NCBI RefSeq assembly: GCF_000487995.2
Contig: NZ_CP097562.1
Coordinates: forward strand, 803,001 to 867,000
Length of the DNA: 64,000 nucleotides
Source of the DNA: Mucispirillum schaedleri ASF457
Lineage (GTDB): Bacteria; Chrysiogenota; Deferribacteres; Deferribacterales; Mucispirillaceae
Direction: 5' to 3'
Made by a program: the position numbers and the translations under genes. The notes beneath the pieces were generated by a model. That model searched no databases and was not told the DNA's origin. It saw only the letters and a program-made list of their open reading frames with translations. Position 1 is the stretch's first letter; every line of letters starts with the position of its first letter. Below are positions 20,973 to 29,657 of this stretch, in pieces.

Positions 20973-22204
20973 TCAAAATAATAATATATAGTATTATCTT
21001 CTACTCGGCGATACATTACTGCATCTTTATTATTTTTAATAGGTATGGCGAATTTACCACATTTTTTGCCAGAACAGTAAAATTCACCATAATTAAGGAC
21101 TACATTTTTACTGGAACATTTTTTAGGCATTACTGATATTTTGCTTTCCTTTCCATTTATATTTTGATAAATACTGCCACTGAATGACTTATAATATACA
21201 GTTTTACCAGAAACACATGCCTTTGGCCTTTCATAACTCATAGATAAAAATCTCTGCCAAACTGTCTCAAGATAATATATATTTATATTTGATTTATCAA
21301 GGGTAATAAAAGTGGTAGATGTGGAAGCAAACTTATCTTTTACAGGCAGGTCATGATATATTTCATTATCAGTTATTAATGTAGTGCCGCACAGCCCTGA
21401 AACACTGTATGGGCTTGCAGTGCAGTCTGTATTATCGCTGATTTTTACTGTGTCATTATCAAGCACAAAAAATTTCTTTTCATCTTTTAATGTGCCATAA
21501 AATCTGCCTTCAGAATGGTATATTTCATTATAACCTGATGGAATTTGCCCTGTTAATATAAAAGCCTGCATACTTTTATCATAGGTTAATATATAGCCAT
21601 TTTCCTGCAAAAGAACAGGTGCACCATTTACATATCCTGCTGCTTTTATTAAAAGCCCTGTATCACCAGTATAGAGTTCATCACCATTATAAGAATTTCT
21701 TAATGCTGCCTGAGAGCCAGCCCATTCTATAATATAGTTTGGCACTATTTCCACACTGCCGTTTAACATTCTAGGATATGTTCCTAAACTTGCACATTCT
21801 GAAGCAGAATAAACATCTATATAACTGCTATTATATATTGCTGCTTCTAGTCCGTATACTCTTACATTGTCATAAGTATTTTTTAAATAAAGTCCCGGAC
21901 AGCTTGTAATTGTAAAACCTATTTCATCTGGCTTCAAAACAGTAATCATTTCTTTACCTGCTGCCATTGATGTTACATTGCTGTCACTGTATACTCTTTG
22001 ATATGTTTTATTAAAGCTGACTAAAGAATTTCTAATCATTGAAGATTCTGGTATTTTTAATTCAAAATCTTTTGGATTTGATGGCTCAGCTTTTACATGG
22101 CTTACTACCTGCAAAAGCTGCCCGCCAGTAATAACTTTTTGTTTTTCTGCACAGCCATATAATAAAAAAACTACACAAAATGTTATTAATACAGATTTTT
22201 TCAT
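20933..22204 (-). CDS. Putative lipoprotein, beta-propeller-like, unknown function
   Basis: Signal peptide with lipobox LLYGC (Cys18), then about 400 residues of repeated short beta-strand motifs (for example GAPVLLQENGYILTYDK and KFFVLDNDTVKIS) suggesting a propeller-like surface protein. No known family is recognised. The final residues LDFLPFKSGSK and the stop codon are encoded by a copy of the dispersed palindromic repeat (20933-20972), so the native C-terminus has probably been replaced. It is followed downstream by no gene on the same strand for 200 bases and preceded closely by a PorV-like barrel gene (14-base gap), suggesting a joint envelope role. Confidence 0.65.
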   Translation of the reverse strand: MKKSVLITFCVVFLLYGCAEKQKVITGGQLLQVVSHVKAEPSNPKDFELKIPESSMIRNSLVSFNKTYQRVYSDSNVTSMAAGKEMITVLKPDEIGFTITSCPGLYLKNTYDNVRVYGLEAAIYNSSYIDVYSASECASLGTYPRMLNGSVEIVPNYIIEWAGSQAALRNSYNGDELYTGDTGLLIKAAGYVNGAPVLLQENGYILTYDKSMQAFILTGQIPSGYNEIYHSEGRFYGTLKDEKKFFVLDNDTVKISDNTDCTASPYSVSGLCGTTLITDNEIYHDLPVKDKFASTSTTFITLDKSNINIYYLETVWQRFLSMSYERPKACVSGKTVYYKSFSGSIYQNINGKESKISVMPKKCSSKNVVLNYGEFYCSGKKCGKFAIPIKNNKDAVMYRRVEDNTIYYYFDNLDFLPFKSGSK

Positions 22205-22217
22205 TTTATTTTAATAT

Positions 22218-23369
22218 CTAGTCAATAAGCCTGCTGTTTGGCTGCTTTTTAAGCTGGTCCCAGCCTAAAACTACTTCTATTACATGACGCTGGTCTGAAT
22301 ACTGACCTGCATAAGCACCAAGCTCTTCTGTATAATAAGCATAATTTATGCGAAGTGCCCAGATATTAATGCCTGCACCTGCTGTCCAGTATCCCTGATG
22401 AAGTCCTGTGCGGAGAAATATCCTGTTCCAAAATCCTATTTCTGCACCAATATTTACACGCTTGCCAAAAGAATCATCAGTGCCGTTCATAAATAATAAA
22501 TCATTAAAATCTATAACTATATTAGATGAAATAAACTCCCAGTTTGGTGAAATTGCTAAACTTAAATTTAATGTAGGCTCAATTTTATCAAGCCCGTCCG
22601 CCATATACTGATACCCAAAATCATTAAAGGAAAGCCCTACTCTTGCATTTAATTCTTTTCTAAGCCATGGAAGTTCATACATTACACCAACACTTGCAAG
22701 AATACCCCAGCCAGTGTTTTCTAATAAATCACTTACTATGCCGTTTGTATCAAGATTTGCAATATCAACTGCTGTATATGTTGCACTGTAACCCATACGG
22801 TAAAAACCCATTAATGATACACCTAAATGCAAAGATTTATCTTTTAAAAATGAATGTGCATAAGTTAAAACTGCACCTGCATCTGCATGAATTTTTGCAG
22901 AAACTGTTGGCATTACTTTATTATATGTAAGCACATCTGCATAGCTGTTTACAAATATACCAAAAGACCAGTTTTTATATGTAAATGCAGGAAAAAAAGT
23001 AATAGGACTTATATTATTATACTGACCCATCATACCATCTAATGTTTTTACAATAGTATCTGTACTTAAACCGCCTTTTAAAAACATACTTCCCAAATCT
23101 GTGGCATTTGAAATCATATTGCTGTTGGCACCAATGCTTAATGGAATAATATCAACATTCCATACACTTTTATTCATAGCAAGACCTGCAGGGTTATAAA
23201 AAGCTGCATATTTATCATCACTTACACCAAAAAAAGCATTCCCCATACCCATAGCACGCACAGAAGTCATCATTCTAGGATATTCTCGTGAAAAAACTGC
23301 TTTTTGAGCATAGCTTGATGCAAATGGAATGATTACTAAAAGAGTAACTAAAATTGCTTTAAATTTCAT
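22218..23369 (-). CDS. PorV/PorQ-like (OmpP1/FadL superfamily) outer-membrane protein
   Basis: A 383-residue protein with a signal peptide ending SSYAQ (about residue 21). The mature N-terminus SVRAMGMGNAFFGVSDDKYAAFYNPAGLA is a clear hallmark of the PorV/UPF0164 group of FadL-like 14-stranded outer-membrane barrels. In other bacteria such proteins serve in type IX secretion or hydrophobic transport. The body shows alternating strands and ends with HVIEVVLGWDQL plus a short tail. It lies between two lipoprotein genes with gaps of 14-20 bases, so the three are probably one envelope operon. Confidence 0.75.
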   Translation of the reverse strand: MKFKAILVTLLVIIPFASSYAQKAVFSREYPRMMTSVRAMGMGNAFFGVSDDKYAAFYNPAGLAMNKSVWNVDIIPLSIGANSNMISNATDLGSMFLKGGLSTDTIVKTLDGMMGQYNNISPITFFPAFTYKNWSFGIFVNSYADVLTYNKVMPTVSAKIHADAGAVLTYAHSFLKDKSLHLGVSLMGFYRMGYSATYTAVDIANLDTNGIVSDLLENTGWGILASVGVMYELPWLRKELNARVGLSFNDFGYQYMADGLDKIEPTLNLSLAISPNWEFISSNIVIDFNDLLFMNGTDDSFGKRVNIGAEIGFWNRIFLRTGLHQGYWTAGAGINIWALRINYAYYTEELGAYAGQYSDQRHVIEVVLGWDQLKKQPNSRLID

Positions 23370-23389
23370 ACCTATATTCCCCCATAACC

Positions 23390-24256
23390 TTAGCCATTGC
23401 CTTGAATGCGGTCATTAGCCCCATTACTGCTGATATTTTGACCTTCTTGTATACTTGTTATATATGATTTTAATTTATCTTCAGATACTTGATTTAAAAC
23501 TTCATCAAACAGACTGCTTTTCATTTCATTTACCATATCAGTAGAGCCGCCTAAAAAACTTTCCATAGATGATAACCCATTAAAAGCTGTGTTTAGTGTT
23601 AATGTTAATTCTTCTAAATATGTGTCATTTTCTGCATTTGCAAAAAAATTATCTACTGCCATATTTATATCTATCTGCTTCAATGCCTGCTGAAAACCGA
23701 TTTCACTGAATTTTACAGGAATATCTTCACCTGCAATAGAAATAATAAGAGATGAAACATTTAATGCAGTGCTTATCATACCAGCAAATCCGCATAATGA
23801 AGCAGTGCTTTTATCAAGAGTAGTATTATTATCTTTTGCAAGAGCATGTCTAATATAGCATATATCAACTGTTTTTTTATAATATGGACTTATAGCATTT
23901 AAATTTTCAAAAGTTACTTCTGATATGCCAAGCATGCCAGCAACAACACCATACACATCAGATGTGCCTGTTTTACTAACCATATCTATGCCGCCAATAA
24001 CATTAAAACCACCACAGTGTAATATTGCACTTAAAAATTTAAATGTATCATCCCTTGATAAAGCTGCACCAGTTGAGTCTACACTATTATAATAATTCAT
24101 AACTGGAGCACAGTTATTACCAATAAATTCAAAATCTAACTGGTCTTGCTTAGCCGCCAGTGAATAATTATTATCTACATCTGCATACATATTTTCACCA
24201 CAGCCATATATAAATACTAAAAAAAACAGTAATAAATATAAAATATTTTTCTTCAT
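23390..24256 (-). CDS. Putative lipoprotein of unknown function
   Basis: Lipobox IYGC (Cys19) after a Leu/Phe-rich hydrophobic core. The mature part of about 270 residues is mostly helical, with two Cys pairs that could form disulfides (HCGGF, SLCGF) and a low-complexity C-terminus. No known domain is recognised. It is the second gene in the run MltB - this lipoprotein - PorV-like barrel - propeller-like lipoprotein, spaced about 20 bases from each neighbour. Confidence 0.6.
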   Translation of the reverse strand: MKKNILYLLLFFLVFIYGCGENMYADVDNNYSLAAKQDQLDFEFIGNNCAPVMNYYNSVDSTGAALSRDDTFKFLSAILHCGGFNVIGGIDMVSKTGTSDVYGVVAGMLGISEVTFENLNAISPYYKKTVDICYIRHALAKDNNTTLDKSTASLCGFAGMISTALNVSSLIISIAGEDIPVKFSEIGFQQALKQIDINMAVDNFFANAENDTYLEELTLTLNTAFNGLSSMESFLGGSTDMVNEMKSSLFDEVLNQVSEDKLKSYITSIQEGQNISSNGANDRIQGNG

Positions 24257-24276
24257 TTCAGCCTCATCATATTATT

Positions 24277-25293
24277 TTAGTGTGAATATAGTTTAGCTCC
24301 CGCACGAGAGCCAACAGTATTTCCTAAATAATTCACACCTAAAACATAATGAATACTTGGATTATACCTGTAAACAGCACAAAAATTATTAAAAGCTGCA
24401 TGATACTCTTTACCATTTTCTGCCTGCACTGTAAAAAGTATGGCTTTTGTATCATTAGAAATATTAAATGGAAATGATACCCCTGCATTTTTTAATGTCT
24501 TAACAGTTACTTTATAGCCATTACATGGTGATTCTGTCACATATTTATGAAATTTTTTACCTTTTACATGCACTTTCATAGAAACAGGCTCCCCTGTTTT
24601 CCAGCCCTTTTTCTTCAAAAAGTTTGCAACACTGTATAAAGCATCCAAATGGTTATTAATTATATCTATATGTTTATTTCCTGTGCCACTGACAGCATAA
24701 GTCAGCACATTGCTTGGCATAAACTGCGGTATACCAATAGCTCCAGCATAAGAGCTTTTAATATCAAAAATATCAGTATCTGTTTTTCTTGCAAATAAAA
24801 ATAATGCTTCAAGCTCTCTCTGAAAATATTCAGCACGCCTTGGATAATAAAATGCAAGAGTTGCAATAGAATCAACAGCACGGAACTTCATAGGGGAATA
24901 TCCATAATTAGTTTCCATACCTATTATACCAGCAATAATATAAGCAGGCACCCCATAATGTTTTTGTGCTTTTAAAAGCTCTGTTTTATGTTCTTTAAAA
25001 TATCTTACACCTAAATCAACACGGATATTATTTACCATCTTTTTCCTGTAAACTGCCCATGTATTTACACTTTCAGCAGGGCTGTTCATATACTTTGGAG
25101 TAAAACCTGAATGCATTGTTTTATCAAAAACACCATAAAGATAATCTTTACTAAAACCATGCTGATTATTCATTTTATTAACAAAAACATCAACATCTGG
25201 ATTATTTATAAACTTACCTGCAGTAAGCTCTGCATAAGAGTTGCCAAAAATAGACAAATATAATAAAATTATCAAAAAAGTCAATTTTTTCAT
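24277..25293 (-). CDS. Lytic murein transglycosylase B family (MltB-like)
   Basis: Cleaves peptidoglycan glycan strands with anhydromuropeptide formation in the periplasm. The 338 residues have a signal peptide (to about GNSYA). The family core is YGVPAYIIAGIIGMETNYG, where the Glu is the catalytic acid, followed by YPRRAEYFQRELEALFLFAR and GAIGIPQFMPSNVLTYA. No lipobox is seen, so it is likely soluble or periplasmic rather than an outer-membrane lipoprotein. First gene of an envelope operon. Confidence 0.88.
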   Translation of the reverse strand: MKKLTFLIILLYLSIFGNSYAELTAGKFINNPDVDVFVNKMNNQHGFSKDYLYGVFDKTMHSGFTPKYMNSPAESVNTWAVYRKKMVNNIRVDLGVRYFKEHKTELLKAQKHYGVPAYIIAGIIGMETNYGYSPMKFRAVDSIATLAFYYPRRAEYFQRELEALFLFARKTDTDIFDIKSSYAGAIGIPQFMPSNVLTYAVSGTGNKHIDIINNHLDALYSVANFLKKKGWKTGEPVSMKVHVKGKKFHKYVTESPCNGYKVTVKTLKNAGVSFPFNISNDTKAILFTVQAENGKEYHAAFNNFCAVYRYNPSIHYVLGVNYLGNTVGSRAGAKLYSH

Positions 25294-25616
25294 AATCTGG
25301 ATATAGCATATATTTTATAAAAATAAAAGAAAAATATATGATTGTGTAAAATTTTTGTAATGAATAATCACATATAATAAAAGTGTTTTAAAAAACAATA
25401 GCCTGCAAATCACTATACATGCAAATAATCATAAAATAATTATAACTATCTTTGCTAAAAGACAGCTGATAAAAAGATTTAATATTTTCCTAAAAAAACC
25501 TGCAATTTTAATTATAAGAAATAAAAATCTTATTATTTACTATCAAAAATCGCTGGTCTAAGTTATTGCTTTTTTTATATAATAATGTATAATTATATAT
25601 TATTTTGGAGGATTAA
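25294..25616. other. AT-rich gap between divergent mltB-like and rpe genes
   Basis: No gene, RNA or repeat copy is apparent. Near rpe, TTGCTT followed 16 bases later by TATAAT (ending about 30 bases before the ATG) is a plausible promoter, but such matches are common in this base composition. The upstream promoter of the mltB-like gene must also lie here. Confidence 0.45.
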
Positions 25617-26261
25617 ATGATAGTTTCCGCATCTATTTTAAGTGCAGATTTTGCTAATTTAGAAAAAGAAATTAAAGCAGTAGATAAGGCTGGAGCAGAC
25701 TGGATACATTTAGATATTATGGACGGCTCTTTTGTTCCAAATATTACTTTTGGAGCACCTGTAGTTAAAGCTTTAAGAAAACATACAGATAAAATATTTG
25801 ATGTTCATTTGATGATTGATAACCCAGCAAAGTATATAGATGATTTTATTGATGCAGGAGCAGATATTATTGTGCCGCACTTTGAAGCTGATAAACATAT
25901 TCAAAGAACAATCTCATACATTAAAAGCAAGGGAAAAAAAGCAGGCATTTCTTTAAACCCCGGCACACCAGTATCTATGCTTGAAGAAATACTGCCATTT
26001 CTTGATTTAGTTCTTATTATGTCAGTAAACCCCGGCTTTCCTGCCCAAAGCCTGATTGAAACAAGTTATGATAAAATTACTAAATTAAAAATTATGGAAG
26101 AAAATATAAAACATAGTTTTATAATAGAAGTTGATGGCGGTGTCAATGACAAGACAATTGCAAGGCTTGCATCTTCTGGAATGACTTGTGCAGTTGCTGG
26201 CAGTTATATATTTAAAGCCAGTGATTACAGCATACCAATAAACCTGTTAAAACAGTATTAA
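25617..26261 (+). CDS. rpe: Ribulose-phosphate 3-epimerase
   Basis: Interconverts ribulose 5-phosphate and xylulose 5-phosphate in the pentose-phosphate pathway. The 214 residues form a TIM barrel with the usual motifs: SILSADFANLEKE, WIHLDIMDGSFVPNITFG (metal-binding His and Asp), MSVNPGF and EVDGGVN. TTGGAGG lies seven bases before the ATG. Monocistronic, with a hairpin after the stop. Confidence 0.95.
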   Translation: MIVSASILSADFANLEKEIKAVDKAGADWIHLDIMDGSFVPNITFGAPVVKALRKHTDKIFDVHLMIDNPAKYIDDFIDAGADIIVPHFEADKHIQRTISYIKSKGKKAGISLNPGTPVSMLEEILPFLDLVLIMSVNPGFPAQSLIETSYDKITKLKIMEENIKHSFIIEVDGGVNDKTIARLASSGMTCAVAGSYIFKASDYSIPINLLKQY

Positions 26262-26277
26262 TTACTGATATATAATG

Positions 26278-26301
26278 GCTTTTTCAAAAAAGCTCTTTTT
26301 T
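26278..26301 (+). terminator. Terminator of rpe
   Basis: Seven-base stem (26278-26284 with 26287-26293) with a tiny loop, then a run of T, located 16 bases after the rpe stop. Confidence 0.6.
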
Positions 26302-26515
26302 GTATTTTTTATTATTTTATATTACTGTTATAATTTTAAAAAAATAATTAACTAATTGATATTTTTTTGTAGCATATTTAAGTTTATTCTGTTATACTCT
26401 TTTTATGGAGTGTATTTTGCTGCATTATTTTACTGCATACCAAAATCTATCAGTTTCTCAGCAAAATATAATTCTTTATCAATCTGTTTTATACACAATT
26501 TAAAAGGAGGATTTT

Positions 26516-26878
26516 ATGGCTTATAATATTTTATTAGTTGATGATGAGGAAGATATTCGTTTTCTATTTTCATCAGTTTTAAAGGAAGAAGGCTATAACA
26601 CTTTTGAAGCATCTAACTCTGCAGAATGTTTTAAAATATTAGAAACAGAAAAAATAGACCTTTGCCTGCTTGATATTAAATTAAAAGGTGAAAGTGGTAT
26701 TGATATTCTGCAGCGTATAGTTAAAGAATACAAAGGTATGAAAACTATCCTTGCCACAGCTTACTCTGCTTATCAAGATGATTTTTCAACATGGAGTGCA
26801 GACGGATACTGGGTGAAATCTCAAGATACAGACTCTTTAAAAGAAGAAGTGAAAAAAGTGCTTGCTAAAGAAAGCTAG
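26516..26878 (+). CDS. Single-domain response regulator (receiver only)
   Basis: A 120-residue CheY-like receiver. Acidic pocket residues DDEED near positions 9-13, phospho-acceptor Asp53 in LCLLDIKLKGESG, Thr/Ala in ILATAYS and Lys in WVKSQD are all present. There is no output domain, so it must act by protein contact, as in phosphorelays or motility control. An AAAAGGAGG ribosome-binding site precedes the ATG. It lies 140 bases upstream of the polysaccharide operon, but no cognate kinase is nearby. Confidence 0.85.
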   Translation: MAYNILLVDDEEDIRFLFSSVLKEEGYNTFEASNSAECFKILETEKIDLCLLDIKLKGESGIDILQRIVKEYKGMKTILATAYSAYQDDFSTWSADGYWVKSQDTDSLKEEVKKVLAKES

Positions 26879-27017
26879 AATAAAGGTCAGTTAATTATTC
26901 CTAAATAACAGTCTTTAAATATTAGTAAGTGCATTTTATATTACTTTTACAGCAAAGACTTTATTTAATTTGTTTAAAAACAATTAAAAAATAAAGAAAT
27001 ATAAAGGTGGTACAATT

Positions 27018-29519
27018 ATGAAAGCAGTTGTTATGGCTGGTGGATTTGGAACAAGGATACAGCCCCTCACATCAAGTGTTCCAAAACCAATGATTCCTGT
27101 TTACAACAAGCCTATGATGGAGTATATAATAATGTCTCTGCGTGATGCAGGCATTAAGGACATTGCTATCCTTCTCTACTTTAAGCCTGAAATTATTAAA
27201 GAGCATTTTGGCGATGGCTCTAAACTTGGTATTCATATAGAATATTTTACGCCAGATGATGACTATGGCACAGCAGGTGCAGTTAAAAAAGCAGAAAAAT
27301 TTCTTAATGAACGCTTTATTGTTGTAAGTGGCGACTTAATTACTGATTTTAATATACCAGAAATTATAAAATATCATGAAGATAAAAACTCAAAAGCAAC
27401 TATTACACTTACTTCTGTGCCAGACCCTTTACAGTTTGGTGTTGTAATTACTGACAGCGATGGCAAAATAGTCCGTTTTCTTGAAAAACCGGGCTGGGGT
27501 GAAGTTTTCAGCGACACTATCAATACTGGTATTTATGTATTTGAACCAGAAATCTTAAACTATATACCAGAAAATAAAAACTTTGACTTTTCAAAAGACT
27601 TATTCCCAAGCATTATGGCAGGCGGAACACATATATATGGATACAATGCAAAAGGCTACTGGAGAGATGTAGGCAACCCTGACTCATACAGAACTTCTTT
27701 ACTTGAAATTGCATCAGGCATGATTAAGCTGCCATTTGAAGGAACAAAAGTTACTTTAAATGAAGGTGTATTATACCATGGCGAAAATTTTAAAATGGCA
27801 GAAGGTGTTGAAATTACAGGTTTGGTTGTTGTTGGTGATAACTGTTCTTTTGGAGCTAATGCAAAAATCTCTGACTGCTGCATGGGCAACGACTGCTCTG
27901 TTGATGAGAATACATCAATTTCTAAATCTATCCTTTGGAATAAAGTAAATATTGGTGTCAACTGCTCTATTACTAATGCAGTTTTCTGCGACAGTGTGCT
28001 TGTTGGCAGCAAAGTAAAATGCGAATATGGAGTTATTATTGCAGAAGGCACTTCTATTGGCAATAATGTTGTATTTGAAAAAGATATTATGGCATGGCCT
28101 AATAAACAGGTGGAAGAAGGCTCTATTGTTTCATCTAATCTTATATGGGGTGATAAATGGAAAAACTCTATATTTGAAGGCGGCAAAGTAAGTGCCAGAA
28201 CAAATATTGAGCTTTCAGCAGATATGGCAGCAAAACTTGGTGCAGCTTTTGGCTCACTTTTACCACATGGTGCTAAAATCCTTACATCAAGGGATTATCA
28301 TAAAGCTTCAAGAATGCTTAAAAGAGCATTTTTAGGTGGTCTTCTTTCAACTGGTGTTAATGCTGTTGATTTAAAAATGGAAGCTCTGCCTGCTATGCGT
28401 TATAAACTTTCTACTTTTGGCGAAGTTGGCGGTGTTCATTTCAGACAGTCTCCTTGTGACCCAACTCACACAGAAATACTTTTCTTTAATGATGCTGGCG
28501 ACAGTATAGACTCTGGTGTTGAAAAAAATCTTGAAAGAGCATTTTTCAGAGAAAATTTCAGGCGTGTAACACACAATGAAATAGGCGATATTAATGAAAA
28601 ACAAATGGTTAAAGAGTTTTATATTGAAGGGCTTTTAAGAAGTATTGACCAGACTTCGCTTATGGCTAAGAGCACAAAAATAGTTCTTGACCTGCTTAAT
28701 GGTGTAACAGACCCTATTCTGCCTAAAATACTTAATAAAGTAGGTATTGATTCTATTATATTAAATGCAAACCATGATGAGCTTAAACTTTCACGCTCTG
28801 AACATCAGCAGGATGCTGCAATACAGCAGGCTGCTAATATTGTTAAAGTATTAAATGCTGATGCCGGATTTACTATATTCCCATCTGGCGAGCGTTTAAC
28901 AGTTATTGATGATATGGGCGAAAAACTTAACGGTCATAAACTGCTTATGCTTATGCTTTTGTTAATAGATAAATCTGTTGATAAAAAAGTAAAAGTCTAT
29001 CTGCCTGCTTTTGCTCCTAGTGTGCTTGACCATAAACTTAAAAATGTGGAAGTAATACACGGCTCTTTTACAGGCATTAAAGGAACATTTTTAAAAGATT
29101 ACTATTTTACAGGCAATTTAAGAAGCTTCATCTGCTTTACTGAACATAACACTACACCTGATGCAATGTATGCTTCATTAAAAATAGTTGAAATGATGAA
29201 TAAAATAGGCAAACCACTTTCTGAAATAGTATCAGAAATACCAGAATATAAATTTTATCACTCAGTAATTAACTGTCCTGTTGAAGTAAAAGGATTTTTA
29301 ATGAGAAAAATGAGTGAAGAAGCAAGAGAAAAAGAAGCTTCTTTCTTAGATGGTATTAAAATACTTCTTGACGGCGGGTGGGCTCACATGGTGCCAGACC
29401 AGTATTCCCCAAATGTTCACTTATACATTGAAGGAAAAACAGAAAAAGAAGGTGATGCAATCCATAAAGAATTTGTTGATAAAATAAATAAATGGATTGA
29501 AGAACACGATGCAGAATAA
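27018..29519 (+). CDS. Sugar-phosphate nucleotidyltransferase fused to a degenerate phosphohexomutase domain
   Basis: Residues 1-235 form a nucleotidyltransferase with the MAGGFGTRIQPLTSSVPKPM signature. Residues about 250-375 are a left-handed beta-helix, and 380-833 resemble phosphomannomutase/phosphoglucomutase. In the mutase part the usual TASHNP loop reads RQSPCDP (a Ser is kept), the Mg-binding DGDxDR loop reads PSGER, and the phosphate loop RPSGTEP reads PDQYSP. The fold is thus present without normal metal and phosphate ligands. The same architecture is known in cyanobacterial and actinobacterial GDP-mannose pyrophosphorylase-like proteins. Standing first in a glycogen operon with no glgC, it may supply the nucleotide sugar for GlgA; the nucleotide and sugar are unproven. 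833 residues. Confidence 0.85.
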   Translation: MKAVVMAGGFGTRIQPLTSSVPKPMIPVYNKPMMEYIIMSLRDAGIKDIAILLYFKPEIIKEHFGDGSKLGIHIEYFTPDDDYGTAGAVKKAEKFLNERFIVVSGDLITDFNIPEIIKYHEDKNSKATITLTSVPDPLQFGVVITDSDGKIVRFLEKPGWGEVFSDTINTGIYVFEPEILNYIPENKNFDFSKDLFPSIMAGGTHIYGYNAKGYWRDVGNPDSYRTSLLEIASGMIKLPFEGTKVTLNEGVLYHGENFKMAEGVEITGLVVVGDNCSFGANAKISDCCMGNDCSVDENTSISKSILWNKVNIGVNCSITNAVFCDSVLVGSKVKCEYGVIIAEGTSIGNNVVFEKDIMAWPNKQVEEGSIVSSNLIWGDKWKNSIFEGGKVSARTNIELSADMAAKLGAAFGSLLPHGAKILTSRDYHKASRMLKRAFLGGLLSTGVNAVDLKMEALPAMRYKLSTFGEVGGVHFRQSPCDPTHTEILFFNDAGDSIDSGVEKNLERAFFRENFRRVTHNEIGDINEKQMVKEFYIEGLLRSIDQTSLMAKSTKIVLDLLNGVTDPILPKILNKVGIDSIILNANHDELKLSRSEHQQDAAIQQAANIVKVLNADAGFTIFPSGERLTVIDDMGEKLNGHKLLMLMLLLIDKSVDKKVKVYLPAFAPSVLDHKLKNVEVIHGSFTGIKGTFLKDYYFTGNLRSFICFTEHNTTPDAMYASLKIVEMMNKIGKPLSEIVSEIPEYKFYHSVINCPVEVKGFLMRKMSEEAREKEASFLDGIKILLDGGWAHMVPDQYSPNVHLYIEGKTEKEGDAIHKEFVDKINKWIEEHDAE

Positions 29520-29528
29520 ATAAATATT

Positions 29529-29622
29529 TCCTGCCCTTAAACACAGGGCAGGAGTTACTTATTATATAACAATATTAGATTAGTAGTATATAGTATAATG
29601 CCGGTAAAGTAGTGTCCGGCTT
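29529..29622 (+). terminator. Two stem-loops between the fusion gene and the first GH57 gene
   Basis: First, a 9-bp stem (29529-29537 with 29545-29553) just after the stop. Second, a GC-rich 5-bp stem (GCCGG...CCGGC, about 29602-29622). Neither has a long T run, so they may partly end or process the transcript inside an otherwise same-strand cluster. Confidence 0.5.
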
Positions 29623-29657
29623 AATTAGTTTTAATATGTAAAAACATAAGGAAATAG

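Noticed and set aside
28428-28460. Loss of the catalytic Ser in the mutase-like domain
   Set aside because: On alignment by eye the Ser of RQSPCDP falls at the catalytic position, so only the metal and phosphate loops are clearly lost.
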